From NCBI GenBank assembly GCA_964030475.1, contig CAXIPT010000006.1, positions 3,269,728-3,333,727 of the forward strand: a stretch of DNA of 64,000 nt, given 5' to 3'. Made by a program: the position numbers and the translations under genes. Source of the stretch: Tethya wilhelma. Taxonomy: Eukaryota > Porifera > Demospongiae > Tethyida > Tethyidae. Below are positions 14,901-22,344 of this stretch, in pieces (positions within the stretch are counted from its first letter, which is position 1; every line of letters starts with the position of its first letter). The notes under the pieces were generated by a model. The model saw only the letters and a list, made by a program, of their open reading frames with translations. It was not told the DNA's origin and searched no databases.

Positions 14901-17900
14901 GTTGTAGTGTGGGAGATCAAAATGGCTGATGAGATGGAATTCGAGATGCTCTACGAAATGAAAGATTCTAGCAAAGCCGTTAGCTCTCTGTGTGGCATCA
15001 ATGTCTCACCTAGTGAATATAAGTTTGTCGTTGGAAGGGATGATGGAACCATGGAAGCGTTTTTGTTCTCGGCTATCGACTACCCCTCTCGAGATGTTAC
15101 CATAGTTGCCGGAACGCTGATGGGCCCTCATCCCTTATCCCAATTAATGCTCGCCTCAAGTTCCAAGCAAATCATTGCCACATCGTGGTCCAACCGTATC
15201 GCAGCTCTTGATGGGAGATTGCGTGTCAAGTCACGCATGGAGACACACAAGGACTGGGTCATGGATGCAATTGTCGTCGCAGAAACGAATCAAAAATCTT
15301 TTGTCTACTCGATCGCTCTTGATCATGTCCTCTGCTGCTGGGAGCTTCTTCCTGACAGGAAAGCTACCGGTCGACAACCTTACTCTGTTTCCACGAATGC
15401 AGTGAAGTATTCTATCAAGTTGGATCCGCCGGAAGAGAAACAACCAGCATGGCTGCTAGCTCTGTGTGAGGTCCCCAAGACACCCTACCTTGCAATATCT
15501 GACAGCAAAGGTCGCGTTTCCCTCTGGAACAAGAATGGAAAGAAGATTGAAAACACCAAGAGGGTACACCAGAAAGCCATCAATGCTCTCGTTGCCGTTA
15601 GTGACGGTTGTTTTGTGACAGGCTCCAATGATGGGACGGTTAAAATCTGGAGAGTGGAAAGAGAGAGCTGTAACTTGAAGCAGTTGGGACAATTCTACTG
15701 TCAGTCGTGTGTGACCACCATCACTGTGATTGAGGGTGCCGGTGGAAAGAATGAACAGCCGCTGTTTGTTGTTGGAGACTCTCTTGGTCATGTGACCCTG
15801 CTCCAATGGCACCAGTGAACAAGTTAGGCTTTAGTTTGAGTGAACATTTTTTTAGTGATTATTGATTAATAGTTAACTTTTGTAGATTATTAATTATCTT
15901 GTAGAGATTATGTATTAAGAGTTTTGAGATGGATTTTTGAGTTGAGAACTTATTAAATAATTATTATTTTTCTTTTTTTTCTTATAATAAATTGCTGAAA
16001 ATTAGCTTAATGATAAATGAAGAACACACAGCCATAAATCTGGCCCGCGTAGTACACTTTTCATGACTTTTTTCTATGAAATGAATTATATAGATACTAT
16101 AATTATTGTAAACTAATAATAATATTGTGAATGACCTGTTTTATTTTTCAGTTCTCATCTGTGTGAGTTCCCAGTGATCCTAGTATTGGGTGTGGCCACG
16201 TCTATCGAGGCTGTCCATCGTACCCTACCTCGTGCTGCCTTATCTCATCTCTGTATAGACCAGTTCCACGCTCAACACTCCATGCTCACCCTCGGTGATG
16301 TCATTGATGATGTAAGCATCCCGTAAGGGCCGTTTAAAAATGAATGACATGCCACCCCTAGTTCTGAGTCAAGGCTAGGCACCTGAGTAACTCAACCATC
16401 GACCGAATGTCAATTTCCTTTGCCTGAGCAGGCATTGTGAGGGTTCCTTTAGGTTTGGGATTTGTTTGCAAAGATGAGACCGTTTGAATTTTCATGCCAT
16501 ACACATAATAAGATAACCAATTGGTTATCCAAAACTACATTAATTTTATTACTATCCTTAAGAAGTAACTTGCCTCTACCTGAGCTGTCTACCTCTCTTC
16601 TTACACACCATGGCACCACCATACCATAGGTTCTCCTCACCTCTGAGCTGCCCTTCAAGCTAGGTCCAAAGGCACTCCAGCTTCTCCTCCATCAGTTCTT
16701 CTACAGCAATTTTTCTCTGACCAATTTCACTAAAGGCTTACAGGTACATAATATCAAATTCCTTCCTCCTTTGATTCCAAGCTTGAGATTAAGTAATAGA
16801 AGGTGTGGCATGTGAAATAAATATGAAAGCATAAATTATAATAATAAGAAATCCAACAATGGCTATAGGACAAGAGTTAGGATTAGACATTCTGTCATCG
16901 ATTAGTACTTTTATGTTTTCACTTCCAGCTGGCTATGATGGAGCATTTCTACTGGCAACCTCTGAGTGTGCTGTGTGGTTCCTGGAATATCGCGGAGAAA
17001 GGAGTGGGGAAACTCGGTCTGAACCACGCCCACTGTGAGATGATAAGGGCCACACCTTCATTTCAGAGGTGGAGCCAAAAAATTGTCATTGAATTATTAT
17101 TCGTGTCTAACAGTTGTTCTCATTAGTGGTCACACCTATCTGTGTATGTGTGTGGCTTAATTTGTTGTCAGCTTTATAAATAGTCATTTTTGTCTTGTAG
17201 CTATGTTGAATCTTTGGAACTAGCTGACCAATTGCCATTGCTAGAGAGGGATACTCAGTTAGAGGTTAGTTTAGTTTCAACTAAAGTACGTTTTTGTGTA
17301 AGAGAGAGAAAGTCAATTCCTTCCCTCTTCAGACAGCTGTCTTGAAGCTCCTCCACTCATTTCACACTCACCATTCTAATTTCTTCATCTATCTTGAGCT
17401 CCTTCATCACTTCACTAAGCGCCTGCCAAATGCACCTCTGAAAAGAAAGGTATCTAGCATGGACGCACGTGTATGCTGTCAAAGCTTGATGTGCTTTTAA
17501 GAGATAATTTAATAAAAGTTATACCCAATTTATTTATGGGTTTGGGATATAATGGAATAAAAATTGGTAGCATTATGTATTTAGTCTCTCTCCCATTCCT
17601 TTTCATCCCCCCCAAACCTACATGTCTTCTTGAAGCTCTATGAATTGTACTGCATGTGTTTGGAGTGCAATATCACTGGACACAAACAGTTCCACACCGC
17701 ATGGGCTGTTGTCAAGTAAGCCACTCTCTACCCTTTTGGACGATGTTTCTTTTCACATCCATGAGTCTAGCTCTCAGCAGGTTTCTCTCATTCTCTTATC
17801 TAGTTTGCTTGGTAAAAGTGACCTTACAGATGCTGTTAATGAGGTCCTTGATATGTTAGCCAAGCCACAGTATTCTAGAGTTCTCTCTGAGAGGAAAGAT

Positions 17901-17965
17901 GAAGTGAGAGATGTATTGATGACTTTCAAGGAAACTATTGATTCCGAGAGCCAGCCATTGTCAGC

Positions 17966-18013
<48 letters not shown>

Positions 18014-19584
18014 ATTAATTTTGAATGCATGTTTAAGCTTTTAAATACACGCACACACACTTACCCACACCCACACACATGGTCGTTAGTCTACAAATTA
18101 AGTTATGTGGTATGACTAATGATATTCACAACCCGATGGGAACATATTTTCTGAAACCCACAAGTACTTTCAACAACAGCACTGATAAAAGCCCGAGCTG
18201 TGTTGAGTCGGTTGTAGAAATATATCAAACCACCATACAGTACCTGCTTTGTTGCGTACTGAAAACTAAATTTTTTTGGAAGGCCTAAAATTAGGTCTGC
18301 TAAAAACAATGTACATGTATGCCTCGCTCTAGTTAGTTTTCAATCTATAGTGTGTTTTATTAATAACACTATGATCGAGTGTGATTAGATCTCTGTTTTT
18401 GTTTGAGGTGACAATCATTTTGACCATCAATAGGTGATGATGATAAAACTGTCAGTGTGCCTTCTCTAACTCCTGCCCAGCAAGAGACAACCAGTGAAAG
18501 GAAGATGAGGTTTCAAGAGGTCTCAAGACATAATAATTAGCATTTTAACAATATTGATGTATTAAGTTATTCTTCAGAGTTTTATGCTGTAGCTTTGTAT
18601 ACCCAAACTTGTTGTCTGTAATTTTTAAAGCTTCTTACTTTATCTTCTTAGGGAGGTAACAGTTGAGAATAGAAAAGTCTTTATGTGACTAGTTGAGGCT
18701 ATATGTGGCTAGTTTTGTTTCATCTTGTTGCTAATGTAAAACTTCTCTACATGTAGAGACTGAGACAAGTTGCCTCACGGAAGAAAGGTCCAAGTCCATT
18801 CGAGATGGCAAGGACCAAGTTATTAGACTCATTGTACGAGCTCTTTAAGATCCACCTTGTGACACCCTGTTCACTCCCACTCCATGAGGTGTGCTACTTC
18901 GACCACGTTTCCTCACTCAAGAAGGTAGGTAGAGGAGGGAATCAGGTCAAGAAAGTCACACAAGTTTGTGATCTATTTTCAAGATTATTCTTTTCTGGTT
19001 TGTTTGTTTGTTTGTTTGTTTCTTTTTGGAAGCACCTAGTTCCGTCTCCCAGAGTGGCTATCCAGACGGCTCTCAGTAACCCTGGCTATTATCTTCCCTC
19101 TGCTGGGTGCGTGAGTGATCAGTCCGGACTGGATTCCAACATGCCCGACATCTGCATTGCCTACCAGCTGTTACTGGAGTGTGGAAGACTGGTCAACTTG
19201 TACGATTGGCTACAAGTATGTGAGCATAACAGTTATAGAATAATGATGCTATAAACATGTAGCTTGTATCTGCACATACTAATACTAAACTAAGGAAGGG
19301 TCTAACTTAGCATCAAAGGAATGGGAGTGGTTCTATGACTGAAAGGATTCAATTAGTTTAAATACAATAATGAGTACAATGTAGACTTGTTCCCAGGCTC
19401 CTCCCAGCTTGCAAGGCTAAGATAAGCATAATGTTCTAGCAAGCTTATTAGGCTTGCAAACAATAAATGTAGTAGACAGACGTTATGGCTAATACGACAT
19501 AATTAACACGATGATGACATCAATCAATTAACATGATGAAGACATCAATTTAACATAAACAAGCCTCAATGGGTGCTAAACTTG

Positions 19585-19623
<39 letters not shown>

Positions 19624-19914
19624 CAGTCATTCATAGCTGTTGTAGAGCCAGAGTCAATGGAAATCGGGAGAGAGACTGGTGAGAGTGGAAAGAAGAAGCT
19701 GAAACAAAGCAAGCAAGATGTTGACCCACTGTTACAGTATCCATTTGATTAATCCTATATAGCAGTCTCATTTGCATTATACTACTCTTTCTTTAACATT
19801 TTCTAAAGTGCCAGGTTCATACAGACGGTTTCTGAACTGCAGTTTCTTGGTTTTATCAGACCAACTCAGAGAAAGACAGATCATGTTGAGAGATTGACGT
19901 GGGGTGCAGTCTAG
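2985..19914 (+). CDS. ORC3: Origin recognition complex subunit 3, hosting two nested genes
   Basis: ORC3 is an ORC subunit that helps mark replication origins and load MCM helicase in the nucleus. Start [16 protein letters not shown] at 2985. Exons by eye: 2985-3072, 3127-3224, 3279-3555, 3760-3812, 6497-6680, 6745-6829, 16152 to about 16312, then about 16633-16743, 16929-17068, 17201-17263, 17333-17449, 17635-17715, 17740-17968, 18433-18520, 18756-18925, 19030-19215, 19627-19738 and 19812-19914. Recognisable ORC3 segments are [53 protein letters not shown] and the C-terminus [16 protein letters not shown] with LTWGAV before the stop. The introns 3813-6496 and 6830-16151 are large because each contains a complete intronless gene on the same strand. 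Later exon edges are approximate. HMGCR starts 205 bp downstream. Confidence 0.87.
4023..6308 (+). CDS. TRAF-like RING/zinc-finger/coiled-coil/MATH protein, intronless, nested in an ORC3 intron
   Basis: A TRAF-type adaptor and probable E3 ubiquitin ligase in the cytoplasm, acting in receptor signalling. The ATG at 4023 ([10 protein letters not shown]) is preferred; an in-frame ATG at 3972 would add 17 residues unlike the family. The 761 residues comprise a RING (about 31-85: [23 protein letters not shown]), TRAF-type zinc fingers with repeated Cys/His pairs (about 100-250), a very long coiled coil (about 255-600), and a C-terminal MATH domain (about 608-745: [26 protein letters not shown], then LHGLSQFI). 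The coiled coil is far longer than in human TRAFs and includes a heptad array (see findings). The single exon lies wholly in ORC3 intron 3813-6496, same strand. The exact TRAF subtype is not assigned. Confidence 0.9.
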   Translation: MASPPTQPQPRSRAQRLGSKDYDLVEELPKGLQCPICCELIDKPHLTGCCGHHLCEDCIENIKNAQIANVRNCPLCQAPSFTHMLDLGKQRLVNELKVYCPNHEGGCDWTGQVSHVGKHLEADLSKNGCLFEELECKHPECNEMIQRKDLDKHQDENCPYRPFSCEHCKDYSSCYKDVVEKHYPLCDFFPVSCPNNCGVEPIFQSKVSEHVENDCDLTIIPCSFRIVGCLVERTRKAMLLHHKTCLRYHNDQLMSKMAALIGQVDSLEAKNAQLQASVQSLQEDHNTLQSKHTNLLNQHAVLDTRHTELEDKHAKLEEDHTKLGDQYVKLEEQQTKLSDQHSKLDKSHSDLLEKHAKLNADHAKLEERVTAMVTQHAEFEDKHTELDGHHTKLEEEMKVQNDEILKKGENLTTRIEAVEGQLLTLPNLEARIGQSENKLKAAKENIDQEHKALEGKLREESASLKKHSEDLMKEESGKLNTRIQNVDQRLQDDLKKTTDHSNQELRKAKDEFNGKQKALEDRLRQETEQSLAQNERLLRKQNEDVERQVQDLIARVNHSKKTAEDKFEREHRELEETFQARHRDVQARIEGVVQNINYVEASLTPKPPFAFTVSRFNERKSNKEAFVSPPFYTKKRGYKMCVRVDVCGMNDHVAVYCCIMRGEHDDRLQWPFKGEVVIHLQNHLEDKDHYERRILFDEHVSDNKSGKVKTGDKNYLHGLSQFISYKDLNRRKNPQYLKGDALDFAITQVITPAEEEQQPPA
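6830..7514 (+). promoter_or_regulatory. ORC3 intron segment upstream of nested TEP1; likely TEP1 promoter and 5' UTR
   Basis: This stretch between ORC3 exon 6745-6829 and the TEP1 start has no coding signal. A possible 5' UTR intron runs from a donor near 7391 (CGAGGTAAGC) to an acceptor near 7470 (ATTTATTTAG). The TEP1 ATG follows at 7515 in AAAGATGGCG. Promoter position is inferred. Confidence 0.35.
7515..15818 (+). CDS. TEP1: Telomerase protein component 1 (TROVE-vWA-DUF4062-NACHT-WD40), intronless, nested in ORC3
   Basis: TEP1 is an RNA-binding component of vault particles and telomerase RNP. One uninterrupted frame of 2767 codons starts at [13 protein letters not shown]; human TEP1 is a little shorter. 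Order: Ser/Thr-rich low-complexity N-terminus (1-335); TROVE module (about 370-780: [24 protein letters not shown]), interrupted by a Lys-rich insert near 520-600; vWA-like domain (about 795-950: [19 protein letters not shown]); DUF4062 (about 1032-1130: [33 protein letters not shown]); NACHT NTPase with Walker [10 protein letters not shown] near 1298 and Walker [10 protein letters not shown] near 1392; and from about 1795 to the end a long series of WD40 blades (repeated VKIWD/VKVWS endings). The order matches TEP1 rather than NWD1, which lacks TROVE. It lies in ORC3 intron 6830-16151, same strand. Confidence 0.92.
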   Translation: MASTSSYKSHAAVSHKASRPTPNLTNPLLQSRVSKTTTSSSLLVSHSSAVGRSKLTTKQPTVADRTPSSSRVKSQTSLTSQLSQDKTTSSSTTLRSSSSSSLGSSPTLTQKSSLLTSGTSLLPHTTALSSSRLLTSNISGGSHVAKRETKLSSTLLAGSSGKGSSLLGSSSSLSSKLTLSGGASTRPQLTSSSLGTSTKVSSNLSSSLLKTSLTSSTGTSMSHAMGSSRSLGVSSTLKSGLKLTADTTAPPKVTPTTVSSSLKTKSHLLTPTSKPSGHAAGSVSTRSTALKTTAVKKPSLYGGSLLTSKPVETMPKHATSESTPEVVKSESVVSKPITERTEGAPQYDFSAARAESPVEPKFLPPELDTSVQEPIAPLVDIVGMKTTLINSVATSLLCSPDFHSSHDSTRRSLYQLGEKLARYDPEFVLKLALYTRCDLNIRTTANFLLALAANIPACRPFLKKYYSSSIRLPSDWIEVAEIYQAFHDSSLNFGALPTALRKVMATKFSSFDAYQLAKYNKDSSKRKKKKKEAEKGKKEDGKKKYEKRGRKSPVKEPQTMAKQLFGKKPRVSQETSSSSSDSDDSIVKSDEESEEEIERLTFTLKQLIRKIHITEPVEYVMCLVGKRYPDDTEAFRKSRLPGMWDQDRAGKRMKLPTPETWETQVSTKGNKAKTWEDLIDHEKLPFMAMLRNLRNLILAGVSQKHHQWAIRKLNTERAVINSRQFPFRFFSAYEVLGELEKIADGIAPPVRKGAKKSKKPPKELPSIDKKLLERYRTALDNALKIATCYNVKPISGSTLILCNVGSNMDRPCTAARGLGKPRTVFEIGILLGLMCKYSCEKCTMLIYGDNHHAEVQLQEGTILHNMEQVKATTNREGLSSRDGVLPTAFLTNMLIGREPVDNIVVLTDTMKLDSQDGKAMMDFLKKYRHLVNPNLLFVSVDLSGRSSGLSSTITPEHPNDIYLAGYSDQILRFIAERGDSGQLTYVDNIDKAYNLKALTLPSLAPTMNDGAVQPTLAPEKALLAASQNQRWRSVRVFISSTFRDMHGERDLLTRFVFPELRARAHSKKIQVHEVDLRWGVTEEDARSHKALEICLGEISRSQYFIGLLGQRYGWTQDEYHVPDAPEFDWLRDFPPGRSITEIEMYHAALCDTDKAYNKAFFYFRDPSFIPTIPEQFRENFESESHEAQQKIERLKSDILTSGLEVYNGYPARWLGQVEEKSLAGGLEDFGQRVLHNLWNAIQIDYPDDELVQDPVAYANSLHEAFLESRASSFVGRRALLKQAQDLVEDGSGKLVLVAGKPGSGKSAFMAAFAQQYLASDACTSPNLLLSHFLGAAPDSTNISSLLSRLCREMKQRFGPILEVPEDYTDIAKDWVEFLTQSVSNAGAGKKLVVLIDGIDLLEDQHNGRSMDWIPDKIPDGVVILLSGVVSGSCVSNLRKRHPPPEEILIGAMDIFDKAEMVRRRLSKNRKKLDESPFNNQMKMLLTKKDAVNPLYLHLACEELRVFGIFEKVNAFLKMMPPTISNLLQDVLLRLEREHTSDVLSAALLFLSIVRNGLLEHELSGALSLTFTGKETASGAVILSPMVMSRLLRSLQSFLQPTRQETANLLSLAHKDIEKAVQSRYMKGASASREKDFHKLLANYFLSEADPSRDGTFKGNNARAFSELPYHLMAAGSWKQLEEVVCNIHFVVAKCQLGLAQQLLEDYTPSSGSLPSAKARELAKFINLPKVNEYKSFVSRNLHVLSSNPTLALQQAVNEPNTSQVAKIAANILQSQSHPLISWVNKPSQVNPCKMKISSHTGSITCVSVSPDSTHFAVGYKNCAVKLFEVATGKEIHTFIGHASGITSTCFVGSHAVCSASRDHTLSLWDIKDGIRIAVLKGHSRPVHGCSADQSGKLIASVSWDTSIKVWDGRSGKIVSTLQTKGQHNTPINCVSHHPEGQIIVVGSWDKTLKIWDTLSQKRLKVLKGHKSSIQACTYAPSGRHIVSAALDGEVKIWSTRSGSAIGTIVGHHSPVNGVSFTPNGQYLVTASSDKLIKVWSGSLGERKLSMGSSEYGFAHCLYQPDLQTVLVGYHDGRVRKFNLLSGVEVFAVKPHSAEIISVAYHSNIHMSASVDGSIKLWSPISLPKFVDLIGHKAPITCAVWTKHGFASASEDLAILIWSHNPRDYAKMLVGSRVKGKAPKDLTSAPIATLRGHTAKVTSISFSHDGLKMASASRDLSLIVWDTFSHKPIQTLNACHKDWINTCAFSNTSSDFLVTGSNDFTLKVWDLKSGTAKSTFKGHTSSINSVAFSQGCIVSGAFDGSVKVWSHKGVEITTMFCHKQRVNACLVSIPSSAISSSDWADIVSDEEESKQKVKLDLIEVITASDDGTVGIWKPFVPHEITTLVGHSDRVLSVGTTLNNDIISCSLDESVRLWSPGLSSKLLSLKTALKGHTGPVSAATSIPATGGDLKYIVTGGRDGAVVVWEIKMADEMEFEMLYEMKDSSKAVSSLCGINVSPSEYKFVVGRDDGTMEAFLFSAIDYPSRDVTIVAGTLMGPHPLSQLMLASSSKQIIATSWSNRIAALDGRLRVKSRMETHKDWVMDAIVVAETNQKSFVYSIALDHVLCCWELLPDRKATGRQPYSVSTNAVKYSIKLDPPEEKQPAWLLALCEVPKTPYLAISDSKGRVSLWNKNGKKIENTKRVHQKAINALVAVSDGCFVTGSNDGTVKIWRVERESCNLKQLGQFYCQSCVTTITVIEGAGGKNEQPLFVVGDSLGHVTLLQWHQ
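15986..15991 (+). terminator. Candidate polyadenylation signal for TEP1
   Basis: AATAAA lies 168 bp after the TEP1 stop codon in an AT-rich 3' flank. It is the only canonical hexamer I noticed before the next ORC3 exon at 16152, so it would let the nested gene terminate inside the host intron. Confidence 0.5.
16419..16475 (+). repeat. Dispersed short repeat, copy 1
   Basis: The block reading TTGCCTGAGCAGGCATTG, then AGGGTTCCTTTAGGTTTG, recurs at 61666-61720 with a few substitutions. It includes the inverted motif TGCCTGAGCAGGCA. It lies in an ORC3 intron. The element boundaries and class are unknown. Confidence 0.6.
17968..18010 (+). repeat. (TG)n microsatellite in an ORC3 intron
   Basis: About 43 bp of pure TG immediately follows a likely exon end with GTGTG at the donor position. 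No other content. Confidence 0.9.
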
Positions 19915-20119
19915 TCTATAATCTAATATTTCAATTTGACGATTTTTACCAATTTGTTTCGTTTAATTAGAAAGTAATATTAAAATGCGTTTGCGTCAAA
20001 TTACGATTGATTCTATTTATAGTAACATTGAAAAGCAGCTAAAAAGTCAATCACAGAGTCATACCTAAAGCTTTTCTCGGATACACACTAAAGCTAAAAG
20101 CTTTTAAAGTGAATAAATC

Positions 20120-22294
20120 ATGTCATCAACGGCTACAGCTTCGAGAGAACATCTGAGGGCGAGACTATCGAAGTACTTTGGCGCTCATGGCCGCTTTTGT
20201 GCCTCTCATCCTTGGGAAGTGATAGTCACCACCGTCACTTTGACGGTCTGTGCTCTCTCTATGAGCGTCCTGAGCGGTGGTAAGGTCGGTGTGTGTGGTA
20301 TATCAAAACCATGTGGAAACAAACCTGTAACTAAGACCGAGGTAGGTTGAAAATGAGCATAAAAAAATTATGAATTAATACCTTCATGTATGTGTATCTA
20401 CTCACGTACACTCCTTGGACTTTGATATAAATTTACATGTCCTACAGCAATCTGATGCTGTGATGTTAATAGTAAACTGTCTAGCGGTGATCTACATCTA
20501 CAACCAGTTCAGTCGGCTTCGAAAAGCAGGCTCCAAATATCTGCTAGGTGAGCATTAAATAATGTTTCTGTTAATGTAGTTGTACTGACTACAAGATGTT
20601 TCTGTGTGTGATTTACAGGTATTGCTGGCCTCTTCACAATATTCTCAAGCTTTGTGTTTGGCACTACTGTGGTGAATCTCATCGACAATAAAGTGTCAGG
20701 ACTCAAGTAAGTTGCTCTGTCCTTCAAGTAGCCTCCCAGGCCTTCCCAGCAAAAACTGGGAGTAGCCTGGGTACTAGGCTACCCTTCCCTCCTCTGTTGT
20801 GTGAGCATCACATATTATAACACACTTGAGACTTGTGTCACCATAGCCTCGTTCAATGTTCCCAGGCTCTTCCCTTTGACCTTTTGCTCTTTGACAAACA
20901 GCAGGTTGTACAATAGGTACACGTGCCTCCTTTTCTCCGAGGCACCCATTGTTCCCCTGCATGTGCTGACCTAGCGTAAGGCGTATGGCATGATTTGAGT
21001 TAGTAGTATGCATGCGACAAGTCGAGCTTTGCTCTCCTTTGGGAGCGCCCAACTAGCACTGTACATGTAATTTATGGGATGTTCTATTGTTAACTGGGAG
21101 GCCCTACTGTGTGTATATTCACACGCCCTGGCCGGTACTGTATGCATCATATATAGTACATCAGGAGATGGGACCATGTGCATGGGTCGTGAATATGTTT
21201 TATCACTTGATGTGGTTTTCCATGTCACCCCATACCACCCCGTGCTAAAAAAATGGTCTGTTCAGTCAGTGTTTGTGGCTTTAAATGTAGTCGTATGTTA
21301 ACATACTCACTGATGTTACATCCTATATCACACACGCACACACACACACACACATATAATTATACAGTGAAGCTCTGCCTTTCTTCTTACTCCTGATCGA
21401 CCTTTCTAAGGCCAGTGCATTGGCAAAGTTTGCCTTCAGGTCAAAGTCCAAGGTAAGCCTATAAGATGGCTTGTGTTCAAAGTTCACTGGACAGTCAATC
21501 TGTCTATATAGCTTATCTATTGTGTGAATAATATTATTTGAAAATTATTGTTAAAGTATACTCGCTGTCATATCAATCACCATAGTGATTCTCACTCACT
21601 AGTCTGGGCTCTAACTGCATGAGCTAGTTTGTATCAGTGTAATCATAGAAGAGAGATGAAGCCATCTTACAATTATGCCTCTCTCTATGTTCGTCATAAA
21701 GACTTCCTACTTTTTCCTTGGCTTTAGCATTTGAAAAGCTTGAGTTTATTAGGAATAATAATATTACCATATGCATGCATGTGAAGCGTGTTATGTTAAT
21801 TAGCTTACATGTACGCTAATTAGTGCTACATGATGTTGTTGTGATAAGACACGTGTCGTGGTTATGGACATGTAGTGTGTTTGCGTGTGTCAGGCGTGTG
21901 GCAAAGGAGCGTGAATACAATTATTATAATAGCGTGCCTATTGTTTCAACCATAAACATGTACAGTGATTGCAATCTGGGGTGACCTTCTTTCAAACCGA
22001 TCACACCACCTCATGCATTCTGCCCGAGATGGTCTCATATCATCGTGGCCACACATGTGCCGAAACCACACTGTATTTGGCATTCTGTGCATATCTGTAC
22101 AGCCCCCCTCCCCAGAAAAACCTCTCCCTATGGTTAAAGAAAGTAGTCACAGACAATAAGCTTGTCATTATTTCCTGTTTGAATGCACAATTACCTATAT
22201 TCATTGTTGTACATTATAGCAGTTCGTTGCTGACTTTATATAATATTTACTGATTTTTTGCTTTGTACTACTTACTATCAAGAGTACCATCATG

Positions 22295-22344
<50 letters not shown>

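Noticed and set aside
18079..18309. A possible extra ORC3 exon.
   Set aside because: The frame has no ORC3 resemblance and lacks a good acceptor; it lies in the intron after the (TG)n tract.
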